From Urophycis tenuis (lineage: Eukaryota > Chordata > Actinopteri > Gadiformes > Phycidae): a stretch of DNA of 64,000 nucleotides. Under the pieces are notes generated by a model that was not told the DNA's origin, ran no database searches, and saw only the letters and a program-made list of their open reading frames with translations. The DNA is taken from NCBI GenBank assembly GCA_036785325.1, contig JAXIVH010000013.1:9011483-9075482 (forward strand), read 5' to 3'. This document shows, piece after piece, positions 33,718 through 45,851 of this stretch. The stretch's first letter is position 1; each line of letters begins with the position of its first letter. Made by a program: the position numbers and the translations under genes.

Positions 33718-36700
33718 TTAGAAGGCCTGCTGGGCGGGGTTGTAGTTGAATGTCGTGGGCACCTGAGGCCTCTCTTCCAGCTTGTCGTACTCCAGATGAA
33801 ACTCCTTGGGAAAGGGAAGAATCACAGACACTGGCATGAGACTCCGCTTGATTAAACCTCAGCTCTGCGGCGTCGGTGCTTCTGACAGAGTTGGCGGTGG
33901 GGTGGGTGGGTGGCTGGGGGGGGGGACCGAGATACGCTGCAGGAGAACAGTAGAGGGAAGCGAGCGGGAGGAGGGTGGGGTGGGGAGGCCGGTAGAAACG
34001 GTGGAGTGACCTTTACCTTGGCTACTTTCCTCCAGTTAAGACAATCAAAGAAGTAATAGGTTCCCCTCTCGTAGGTGTTGGTCTTTATTGTGGGCTCCAT
34101 GCCGGGCGCCCTCGTGATCCAAACCCTCTCCTCTTTGTGGTACCGCCAGTCACGATTAAAGCTGAAAGAGGGGGAGGGGGGGACGGAAGGGGAGGTGCCG
34201 GGGGGTCACACATTGAGTTCTGGAGAACCACTGGGACTTCACTCACCAACGGCCCAACATGGGACCGGTTTAAAGTCCCACCCTTTAACTCGTTATTACA
34301 AAATCTATTGAAGGCCTACAGGTCAAAAGCGGTCTCCAGCTTTGCACCAAAGCACTAACTACCCCCAAAAGACGTGGTACTCACAGCTCCACTGCCGCCA
34401 GAAGCTGTAGCAGATCTCCACCATTCATGTAGTACAGATAGAACAGCAGGTCTTCACCATATCGGGCCAACTTAATTGAAGCCAACTAGCCAAATAAAAA
34501 AAATAATTAATAAAATGATCATATGGCAAAGGACTTCGATATTGGTCTGTATTTAGACCGACAGCTCCGTGCTCTGAAATATTTGTGTGTCTGTTTACCT
34601 TGTCCCTTATGTGAATATTGGTTAAGTACTCCGATGGAACATGGAAATCTGAAACGAAGGGAACAAGACGTGCGCACATTGAAGTGACCGTGATAACATT
34701 ACACAACGTGTTGCCCCAACAACGCAACCCAGCTCCAGACTTCAGCCCGGCAAACATTTTGGCAACAAGCGACGGCTTCTAAATGATGCATCGTTCGTGA
34801 TGCCAGCCGAGAGGCTCAACAGAGGCCCTGGAGCGCCGCTCGGCCTTCATGAGGCCTCCGGAGACGAGCAAGATAATCCAGGAGAGCTACACTAGTGAGC
34901 AAAGCGAGAAGCGCCCGAGAGCTGAGCGGCACCGGCACAAGTTTTGTGGTGAGTTTGTGGTGAGTGAGGGGGGGGGGGGGGGGGGGGTCAGTTGTGGACC
35001 CATTGGCCGAATATCATACCGATGTCTTGGGGTCGACAAGGCGCTGAAGCCCAGGGCGACGCGAACTTGGGGTACAGGTTTCTGACGAGGAAGAGGAGCA
35101 CAACACATGGGTTAACCACACGCTATGAGTGCTAAAAATAAAAGAAAGAAAAAAAAAGGCACAAGTTGCAGGCGGGCCAGGCATGGTGCCGGCGGCGGTG
35201 ACTTACTCTGGTGAGTTGAGGTTGAGTCCCAGTGTTGTGAGGTCACTTCCCAGCGCGAGGTGGACCATTCCGGGGTCCGTCTCCGCCGCCCGGATAAATG
35301 TCAGCAGTCCGATCATCCCAAACTGGTCTGTCACCATCCCTGAGGGAATGTTCGTCACCCGCCCTGCACAGTTTTTTTGGGATTATGCAAATGTTTAGCA
35401 CACGGGCGCCGCGCGCGCACACACACAAACAACCTTTGACAGCCGGGTGGTCGACTACATGATATGGTATATGTGAGATGATATGGTATACTTCCTGAAT
35501 GCATCCACTTTGCTTGTGAATGATTACGTTCAGCGATCATTTTTTTTTTTTTTTAAGTTTCAACCATTAAGAACCATATATTTTTCCTCATAACGTTGCT
35601 GTGTAATAGAAACATTAAGCAACAGGCCATAGTGCTGGCACATGGGACAGCACAACCCCAAGTCTTTGAGGGGGGCCGTGTCCACGCCACGGGGGCAGGG
35701 AGCAGAAAAGGGGGGGGGGGGGGGGGGCTCACCGTCAGGCAGAACCTGGATGCCCTTCTTCTGATTGTTGTTGTTCTGTGCCGAGCCCGTCTTGTCACCG
35801 GGGAACTTGGGCCCATCTGCATTGGATGTGCTCTTTCCTGTAGAGTTCAAGTTCTGTGACCAAAACAAACAAACAACAGCAACACGCCGTTAGTTCAAAC
35901 GCGTTGACCATCTGGAAGGGAAAGACGTCGAATGGGACCGCTACAGCCGATGGGACATCGCGGGGGTCCGGCGGGGTCTGTCTCCACTCACAGTTTTGTT
36001 GTCGTCGTTGCTCAACGTGGGGTCCTTGTAGTTGGGGCCTGGCAGCGCGGGGAAGTCCTCGTTGTGGATGGAGAAGTCCTGCGTCTGTTCAGTGGAGGGT
36101 TTCGTCACCATGCCGACTGTTGTCGCAGAGAGGAGAGAGACAAACACGGAGGGAAGGCGGCGGGCCGCGGGTTAGACTACGGGACTACGGGGGTTTCACG
36201 CGTTATGAGCGGCGGCCGCGGGACCCTCTGGGAGCGCCGGGCCTGTGGCCTCACCGTAGGGGGCCCTCCCAGCCAGCGGGTTGAGCAGGGGCGTGGGGTT
36301 CCCGCTGCCTTCTCTTCGACTTCGGTCGGCCAGCGCGGGGAAATCGGACAGATCCAACCCCGTTACATTTTCACTCCCGTCTGCAGACAGGAGGAGGAGG
36401 AGCAGGAGGACTTGTGTTACACGCGTCACTTATCGGCGTCGCATGGTAATTACACAGGCAATATCACGTCCACACCGGGGGTTCAAAAACAATTTCAAAA
36501 GCACACACAAAGTATGAAACTACGACGTAAAGTCAGTTCTGCAAGACCAAAAAAAAAAAAAAAACAATAGGACAGGACGGAGGAGCGTTTTAGTGAACAA
36601 ATGACACAATGATGGGGAACAGAGCAAATACAAAAATAAAAACATACAAACCTGTGCCATTGAAGATGTTGCTTGATAAAGAGTTATTCATCCCAAAAGC

Positions 36701-37561
36701 TTGATTGCGATTCATTCCAAACCCTGACATGCTGCAGACACAAAAAAAAAGAGAAACTCAAAAACAACTCCACAGCCAATAGCTGCTGTTAGGCTACAAT
36801 ATGCTGCCACACATACCGCCGCCCCCCCAAATAAACAGATTGCTTACTCCATTTATTTTCTGTACCATTTACACATGACTTGCGTCAATGCAACATTTCA
36901 GTTCAATTGTGCATTGAATTGCCCCACATACACAGACACACACACAGACACACACACGCACGCTGGACCCGGCGTACCTGTTTATGGTGAAGGGCTGGCG
37001 TGCTGGTTGCTGTTTGGGCATACAGATGATGCTCGGGGAGCTGCGGTTGGGGCTGCCCAGCCCGGAGCTGCCCATGCTGTTGGTCCTACCCGTCATCCCG
37101 ATGCCCTGGCCCACCTGGGCGTGGTTCAGCATGTTCCTCGAGTTCATCGGCAAAGTCCCCCTGTTTGGGACGAGAGGAGAGGCTGAGCGCGTGGACCTGC
37201 GCCGCTGTGATCTCTGCCCAAAGCCGTGTCCACGCACTCAAGACGAGACGCCGGCCGTGGGGACTGGCGTCGCGTCGCAGCCCCGCTTCACGCCAACCGA
37301 CAGGGGGGGGGGGGGCGAAGGCGACGTGCAAAAGACGACACACACACACACCAAAAAAACAACACAAAACAAACAAAAAAACAGGCCTTGCTGTGTGTTT
37401 CACGCACCTGCTTGGTGATGGTGGGGTATGGAGGGACATGGAGGGCACCCCCGTCGTGGGGGTAATGTGACTGGGTAGCTGGGAGCCCTGCGTTAAATTA
37501 CGATTCAACTGGGGCGTGTTGTTACCCATTCCCCTTATCGAGAATCCGAGGGCGCCTAAAC

Positions 37562-37592
<31 letters not shown>

Positions 37593-38217
37593 ATAAAGAG
37601 GGACATGGAGACAGTTATTATACAGTTGGGAGTATCTAAAGTTGGTCATTTTTGCTTTTAGTAATGGCCCTGGGTTGAGCTGTTGTTTTGGTTGAAGTAG
37701 CTGAAGTAGATCAGCGCGCAAGTACGACCCAAGATATCCACCGCCTGCACGTCACTGTCGCAGTACTTATGTTTTGATGCGAGCACTGAGCCCGTTTTTC
37801 AGAACGCATCGCAACTAAACCACAATACCGCTTCCTCCGCTTGAAGCGAACTCTTATCACACGATAAAACCGTGTTGCGATTACATTTATCCTGTTACGT
37901 AACAAATCAAGCTTTGCGAGCTCACTTTGTGGACCATACAAACTGGCACCAAGCTGTGACAGTTGACCTGATGATGATGGTGAAGGAGACGACAGCATCT
38001 GAAAGAAACACAAAAGTCATGAAAGTGCTGGCCTCTTTGAAGTAAACAAAAGATTAGCAGCAGTGAGCAGCAATGCAGCGATAGCGACGCCAACACTTAC
38101 ATCCTTGTCCGACCGATGTGGGAACATCGGCGGCTGGTTGTAGTACATGCTTTCATCAGGAAAGTCGTTATCGACTACCTCGACAAACTCTACAAACTTC
38201 TTTCTAGAACCGAACAT
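33718..38217 (-). CDS. cnot2: CCR4-NOT transcription complex subunit 2
   Basis: Fourteen coding exons, all in phase, give 524 residues from MFGSRKKF (human CNOT2: 540 with an extra N-terminal exon). Exons 5'->3' on the minus strand: 38217-38101 (exon begins at 38228), 37998-37926, 37555-37408, 37160-36978, 36731-36652, 36380-36255, 36116-35992, 35853-35733, 35363-35207, 35081-35020, 34648-34599, 34485-34385, 34161-34017, 33804-33718. Diagnostic stretches are PKQQPARQPFTIN, GLDLSDFPALADR, GMVTDQFGMIGLLTFIRAAE and the C-terminal NOT2/3/5 domain (about residues 395-515) with DFHVPSEYLTNIHIRDK and YNPAQQAF. The protein holds the CCR4-NOT deadenylase together with CNOT1 and CNOT3 and promotes mRNA decay and repression. 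The N-terminal region is Ser/Pro/Asn-rich and disordered, as in orthologues. I find no upstream coding exon for the extra human N-terminus. Confidence 0.97.
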
Positions 38218-39111
38218 GCCTTCGTCACCTGTATGAAAAGAAACACACGCTTGAGTTTGAGGGGGGCTGTTACAGCTTTTACTACACAATCAGTACCGAC
38301 GTTGTCTAACGCACGGAATAAATGTTCAAAACTTGCATCTGTTCTTGGATATTGAACTCCGATCAAGCGGATGTTTGGACCAGTTTGAAACCACAGTACA
38401 TCTTGCCAAACATCAACAAAGACCCCGAACGTCTCAGTGCATTAACATGTGCTAAAAAAAATTAAATTGAAAGTGTCCATTGATGACATAGAGAGCTGTG
38501 TTCATTATATAATGGGTTCAATAGTAAACGTGCTACTCTAAAAACATCACTCTATCCGTTTGCACGGTTCATTTACAGCATCCTGAGATTGTACGATTTC
38601 AATGCAATAACAACCTAACGATGCAATTTCCCAAACTAAACACGCTAACTCTGCTTAGCCCACAGTGCGGCTAATGCTAGTTGTTGTGCAGTCGCTTCGC
38701 GTTAGCATGGCTAACGTCAATTAGCAAGCGGACTAACACCAAAGCTAACCAACAAATGCTCATTTTTACCCAGCGCGGTGTTAAAAAACACACCGTACCA
38801 TTTACAATCGTGTAAATAGAATCCCCGATATCTAGCCAGTAGCAGCCATTTCAACACCAGAGATTAATCTAGGCCTGCATAGCCTTCATTTATCCACGGC
38901 CAGCTGCCGTTTTCTTGTCTCCATTTACGCTTGGTTTGCAGCGAGCACCAGACTAAACAGATGCAGCAAACAGTCGGCTGCTCGATTCACCAATTCGCCA
39001 AAATCACGAATGGTCGAGCACAGGGGGGGGTACCCAAGACTACTATTCCACCCTATATCGTTTAATGTACTCTAAACAATGAAATCCTGGTGAAAAAAAC
39101 GAACATCCTCA

Positions 39112-39175
39112 CCGCATCAATTTCCCTTCTCTTCTTTTGATCCAAGATGGCTGTGTGTATTCTCAATCCAGAGAG
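39112..39175 (-). promoter_or_regulatory. cnot2: Probable cnot2 5' UTR exon / transcription start area
   Basis: On the minus strand, a short stretch containing GCCATCTTGGATCAAAAGAA (a YY1-like CCATCTTG core) ends at GATGCG|GTGAGG, a good donor. Joined to the exon at 38228 it would give a two-codon upstream reading frame before the MFG start. This is inferred from splice-site shape and position only. Confidence 0.5.
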
Positions 39176-41075
<1,900 letters not shown>

Positions 41076-41891
41076 ATGGGAAATGTCATGCGAAGTGTCA
41101 TAGCTTTTATTCCATCAGAGCGTTGCCAACGCTTCTTAGCGGGTGACCTGAAAGAAATGCCATTTGATCGAACTGTGGACCTGAGCAGCCGACAGCTACG
41201 ACGGCTTCCTAGTCCCGTGTGTGCCTTTGGGGAGCTGGTGAAGTTGTACCTGAGTGACAACAATCTGAACAGCTTGCCCCCTGAAGTTCAAAGCCTGAGG
41301 AAACTCCAGCTGCTGGCCCTGGATTTCAACTGCTTTGAGGAGCTACCAGCAGTCGTTTGCAGGCTAACCCACCTGAATATACTTTACCTGGGCAACAACA
41401 GGCTCTACAGCCTCCCAAGAGAACTGGTGGACCTGAAGGAGCTTAATACTCTGTGGCTGGAGACTAACTGCTTCACGCATTTCCCCCAGGTGGTTTGTGA
41501 GCTCCTGAATCTCAAAACGTTGCACCTGGGTTATAACCAGATCCGAAGTTTACCTCATGAACTCGGCGGGCTGGAAGAGCTACGCAGCATATGGCTCGCA
41601 GGGAACCAGCTGAGCGAGTTCCCCTCAGTGCTGTTGGAAATGCACTTTTTAGCTGTCGTCGACGTGGACAGGAATAAAATCCGCTACTTTCCGCGTCTGT
41701 CTCATCTACAGGGCTTGAAGCTTGTGATCTATGACCACAACCCCTGCGTAAACGCCCCTGTGATCGCGGAAGGAGCCAGAAGGGTAGGCCGCTGGGCGGA
41801 CAATTCAGACGAGGAGGAAGACGAGGACGTCCCGAATCCCCAGAGTGACACGACAGCGGAGCTCAAGGATGTACAGACAGATGAGGGATAG
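41076..41891 (+). CDS. lrrc10: Leucine-rich repeat containing 10, single exon
   Basis: An intact intronless frame of 271 residues starting MGNVMRSVIAFIPSERCQ (human LRRC10: 277, also single-exon). The ATG nine bases upstream (MSRMGN) is less likely, because orthologues begin MGN. About seven leucine-rich repeats follow (LVKLYLSDNNLNSLPPEV, LNILYLGNNRLYSLP, LKTLHLGYNQIRSLP), then the conserved KLVIYDHNPCVNAP and GARRVGRWA block. The last 35 residues are acidic (DEEEDEDV), differing from the mammalian tail. LRRC10 is a heart-restricted protein at Z-discs and nuclei linked to cardiac function. Its neighbour cnot2 is also on human 12q15, which supports orthology. Confidence 0.96.
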   Translation: MGNVMRSVIAFIPSERCQRFLAGDLKEMPFDRTVDLSSRQLRRLPSPVCAFGELVKLYLSDNNLNSLPPEVQSLRKLQLLALDFNCFEELPAVVCRLTHLNILYLGNNRLYSLPRELVDLKELNTLWLETNCFTHFPQVVCELLNLKTLHLGYNQIRSLPHELGGLEELRSIWLAGNQLSEFPSVLLEMHFLAVVDVDRNKIRYFPRLSHLQGLKLVIYDHNPCVNAPVIAEGARRVGRWADNSDEEEDEDVPNPQSDTTAELKDVQTDEG

Positions 41892-44232
41892 GGCGCCCGG
41901 AAAAGACCAAAGAAACGCCTCACCCTTCAACCCTCCGACTTTAAATACTTAAAACAGAATTTATAAGGCTGCCACTCAAGTACAGACAGGGGATAACTGT
42001 TTTTGGAGGGAGGCCGGTTTTACTCTGCATGATAAATGCAAGTGCTCCAAGAATGTGTGAAGAGATAATGGTGTTATTTTGGAATGAATACTGGAATTAG
42101 GTGGTGCAGCCACTCACTAGATGCTGTTGTGATGTCCTTGAGCAGAACACTTGACCTTCTCACTACTCATAATGTCGCCTGGCTGTCGCCACATGCATGT
42201 CTGGCTTTCGGAGTGGTTGTGTGCATGTGAAGAAAAATGGTTGATGCTTCGATGCTATTAATAGAGTGCAGTGTCTAGTTATGAATTCACTTATTTTATA
42301 TATGGTATGTAGATATATAAGTTCAGGTTGAAATGTTCTGACGACAACAAAAGCGACGTCTATCATTTTGTAACAGAAATCATTGGTGTTGTGCAAAGAC
42401 AAATATATGCACAACCCTGCTGTAACAATAGAAAATATATCAATATAATGAAATGTTTATCATGCAAAAAAAAACGTGTGCACATCTGAGAAATATATAT
42501 GACATTCACCACAACTCATGAGTTCCGTTTCGTGTTATTTATAAGTGTGTGGGTGTGATAAAATGTCAGCACAAAGGCGAAGTACAGGGATATATTTAAT
42601 ACACTGGGTAGATAGTGGGGGTCCTGCGTGCTGCTCCTCATTCAGACCAATGCATAATTGATTTGATAGATTGCAGTCACGGCTTTAAATAAAACTGCTA
42701 ATAGGTTCTGTAAAGCGGCACTGATATAAGGCCAAATTTAATTATTACACCTCTAAATAAAAGAGTATCTGTATGTGTTGTGATTAAGCTGCTTACGAGG
42801 AAAGTTGTATACAGAAAGGCGTTATCATACGCTACTAAATTCATAGCTCAAATACAATTAGCTGAGTTTGTTATGTCACACTTTTTACCTGAATATATTC
42901 TGTTCCCAAAATAAATCACAAAGGCCTTCAGATTTCTGCCAGGGTAAACACTAACTATGTTTTGTAATGATTTTAACGTGGGAAGCAATGCTGCCAATAT
43001 GTATTGAATGGGATGAAAATATAAATTAGTAAAATATGTATGGGTGCCAATGGAAAACTACCACCTCATTAAAAAAGAAAAAGGTAACATGATTCATGTA
43101 AGTATATTATTTTATTATGGAACAGAGCATAAACGACATCTACATTTTTATGAGATACGCACACATTGACAATGACATTTCGCAACAAAGATTGAACAAC
43201 ATCAGTTGTTATATTATTATATTACCTAACAATGTCTTTGGCCTAACCGATCCCCTCACAGCCTTAAATAAACATAAACACTTATTTCTGCATTCTTCAC
43301 ATCCTAAATATAGCATTTAACATTGTATGACCATAACTAAACCACACTTCTCCTTCATTTCACCATCTACAGCCAAAAAACAGAACACCAAGCGCGTGAG
43401 GAAACACGAAGAAACAGCACATTCTATGTCCAAGTGGTCCCCATGTAACAGCAAAATAAGGACATGTGTAGAAAGCTGAAGATAAGACTATTAACACTGT
43501 GCAGGTTGGAACTATCAAAAAGTATACCAATGATACCGGATGGATAGCCTAGTAGTCGTCATTACTGGTATTGCGGTGTGGGAATGCACATGAGAAATGA
43601 ATACACGATAGGGCATGTCTCCTCGCCTGGGCCGTATTCCCTAGAAGCCAACACAAAGCTCATCTCTTAGGAGAGTTCTCAAATCCTGCTGAAAGACGCT
43701 GTATACAATTAGACATGCTCACATTCAATCGGTTTACTGAGCATGAAGAGACATCACAATTTAGTGTGGGCTCACGGAGGTTAGCATAGAGTACACGGAA
43801 TAATACATCCAGTCATTCCGACAACCTGCTTTGGTGCCAAGAGGAATCGGGTGTGCCAATTAACTACTGAGCATGCAATCTCAATCGCCAGAATGTAATC
43901 AAGCATGACAGTCATCTGACGAAGCAAAATGTCAAGACGTGAAAACAATAAAAGAACCAGGAATCTTAAAACGATGGCAACAACCTGTAAAACATTGGAG
44001 CACACAACTCAAATAAATCTAGGCCACATTCAAATGAAGCCTAGATGGAAGTATAGACTAACGTTGGTTTGGTTGAGAGGGATAAATGTTAAAAGGAACT
44101 TAAAAACAAACACTACACAGGGGAAAAAAACAAATACTTTCACCATCACCAGCCATCTGTGTAACTAGGATGGGGCTCTTTTGTGAATCTTTAGCATATT
44201 ATGTGTGACTGCATGCATGGCGAGACCATGGC
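41892..44232. other. Convergent intergenic region, lrrc10 / seipin
   Basis: AT-rich, no coding region. AATAAA sites at about 42686 and 42754 are candidate lrrc10 poly(A) signals. At 42090-42180 is a short dispersed-repeat-like stretch (GATGTCCTTGAGCAGAACACTTGACC) of a type common in teleosts. Confidence 0.55.
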
Positions 44233-45399
44233 TCAGAGGGCCACTGAAGCACCGGGTCTCTGTCGCAGAATGGTTTCACTGGGGTCGGTCGGATTGGGTG
44301 ACATCTCCGGCAGGACCTCAGGGGGGTCTAGCTCCTCAGGGTCGGTGGAATTATAAGGATCTTGAACACCTTGGTCTTCCTCGTCAATCCCAGGGACGTC
44401 CTCCAGCAAGTCTGAAGGGAACATTGTGGAAGTCTCATCTAGCGTGTAATTTCCTGGTGCATCAGATGATTCATCCAAAGAACCAATTACGCTGGGTAGC
44501 TCCGGCTCCTTCTGTGTTGAAAGCCTCTTCATGCGCATCCGAGCAGATTCTCCTCTTTTCTGAAACCGAGCATTGTTTCCCGTCATAACCCTGACTCTTA
44601 CTTGCTCTGGAGGCCAAATACCACCCCATATGAACTGCAGGTAGCTGAATAGCACAATGACGCTAAGGAAAGCGAAATTGGAGGCTACGCCGAGGAACGC
44701 AGAAGTTAAGGGGAAGTTGTACAGGACATAACGTACTCCGGTAAAGTAAGCATGGATACGTAGATGAGCTGAGTAAATCTGTACTCGTTTAGAGTGAATC
44801 TCAATGACAGCTCCAACGGTGGGCAGGTATGCATTTGTTCTGTACTCTGAGAAGAGTTCAACCTCTACGAGTTGCTTTTGCTCGGTCATTCCAGTAATCA
44901 AAATGGGGGAGAAAAAAAACGTGCTCAGGATCTGGAGGGCAGTGGAGCGATAGTGCAGCATTGTGGAGCGTGCGACTGACGAGACTGTCTCACCGCCCTT
45001 CGTGTAGCAGGACATCTTGATCATGAACATCCCCAGCTGCTCATTCACTGGAGACTCGGGCATCTCCAATTCTAAAGAGAGTCTATAAGGTTGGCCATTG
45101 GCCATTACCTGGTCTCTCCCGTTCTTCAGAAACGAGACGTTAGCCATTGGGAATGAACAGAGAACCGGTTCGGAAGGATCACAGTCAGTCTTGTATTGAT
45201 AGTGTACCGGAGTGGAGAAGCTGGCACTGGGCATGTAAGAGTAATAGAAGCTTCCATACAGAAATATTGACACCCAGAGAAGCAGAACTATAACACAAAA
45301 TAGTAAAGCAGCCTGAAGTAGAGTCCGACGAGCTTTGAGGAGGGTCAAAGCGGCCACATCCTGCAACCACAGCAGAACCGGTCCCATCGCGGTCCCCAT
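44233..45399 (-). CDS. bscl2: Seipin, intronless copy
   Basis: A single uninterrupted frame of 388 residues on the minus strand. There are two membrane segments, about residues 28-50 (LLQAALLFCVIVLLLW) and about 230-258 (FLSVIVLFSYLQFIWGGIWP), bracketing the lumenal seipin domain. The N-glycosylation site N87-V-S lies in CSFPMANVSFLKNGRD, the equivalent of human N88-V-S90 where neuropathy mutations occur. MPESPVNEQLGMFMIK and SKRVQIYSAHLRIHAYFTG are strongly conserved. The cytosolic tail is acidic and ends LRQRPGASVAL, resembling the mammalian LRQRP end. Seipin forms ER oligomers at lipid-droplet contact sites and controls droplet assembly. Human BSCL2 has many introns, so this gene probably arose by retroposition or is the fish paralogue often called bscl2l. 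No poly-A tail or flanking duplications are visible, so the event would be old. It is divergent from fnbp4. Confidence 0.93.
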   Translation of the reverse strand: MGTAMGPVLLWLQDVAALTLLKARRTLLQAALLFCVIVLLLWVSIFLYGSFYYSYMPSASFSTPVHYQYKTDCDPSEPVLCSFPMANVSFLKNGRDQVMANGQPYRLSLELEMPESPVNEQLGMFMIKMSCYTKGGETVSSVARSTMLHYRSTALQILSTFFFSPILITGMTEQKQLVEVELFSEYRTNAYLPTVGAVIEIHSKRVQIYSAHLRIHAYFTGVRYVLYNFPLTSAFLGVASNFAFLSVIVLFSYLQFIWGGIWPPEQVRVRVMTGNNARFQKRGESARMRMKRLSTQKEPELPSVIGSLDESSDAPGNYTLDETSTMFPSDLLEDVPGIDEEDQGVQDPYNSTDPEELDPPEVLPEMSPNPTDPSETILRQRPGASVAL

Positions 45400-45851
45400 A
45401 GTTTCTTATTCGACCCTATTTCACTTGTAGTCCCATGAACAAGAGGATGGGCGGCGTTTGGCAGTTGCCGGCTGGTATGTCCTCGTCTTATATATATTGG
45501 TTGGTGGGTGGTACTTAAGGCGTTTCTTTTTGTTGATCCCTACCCGTAACGATCATGGACGAGTTAATCATAGTCACAACGGCGTGGCTGCAGGCGGTAT
45601 CAGACGTCACAACATAACCCAAAGGCCATTTTTTTCTTCAGGCGGTATGCCGTGACAAAGTACCTTGGTTCACAACCTCTCAAGCTGGACTCAATCCCCA
45701 AACCAAACAGCGCACATGAACCGGAAGTTGTTGTATGGATATTTGTCACGTGACACGGGCACTGGTGTGACGCAGCCGCGCAGCCGCAGTGGAACTCGAC
45801 ACCCCCCGCCCCACGACCGGTTCCTTCCTCGAACCACCAGGGCACGAAGGG
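45400..45851. promoter_or_regulatory. Shared divergent promoter, seipin / fnbp4
   Basis: Only 452 bp separate the two opposite start codons, so the promoters must overlap. There are CpG-containing segments at 45765-45840 (GACGCAGCCGCGCAGCCGCAGTGG and similar, shortened here) and a CACGTG E-box-like site at about 45747. Confidence 0.6.
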
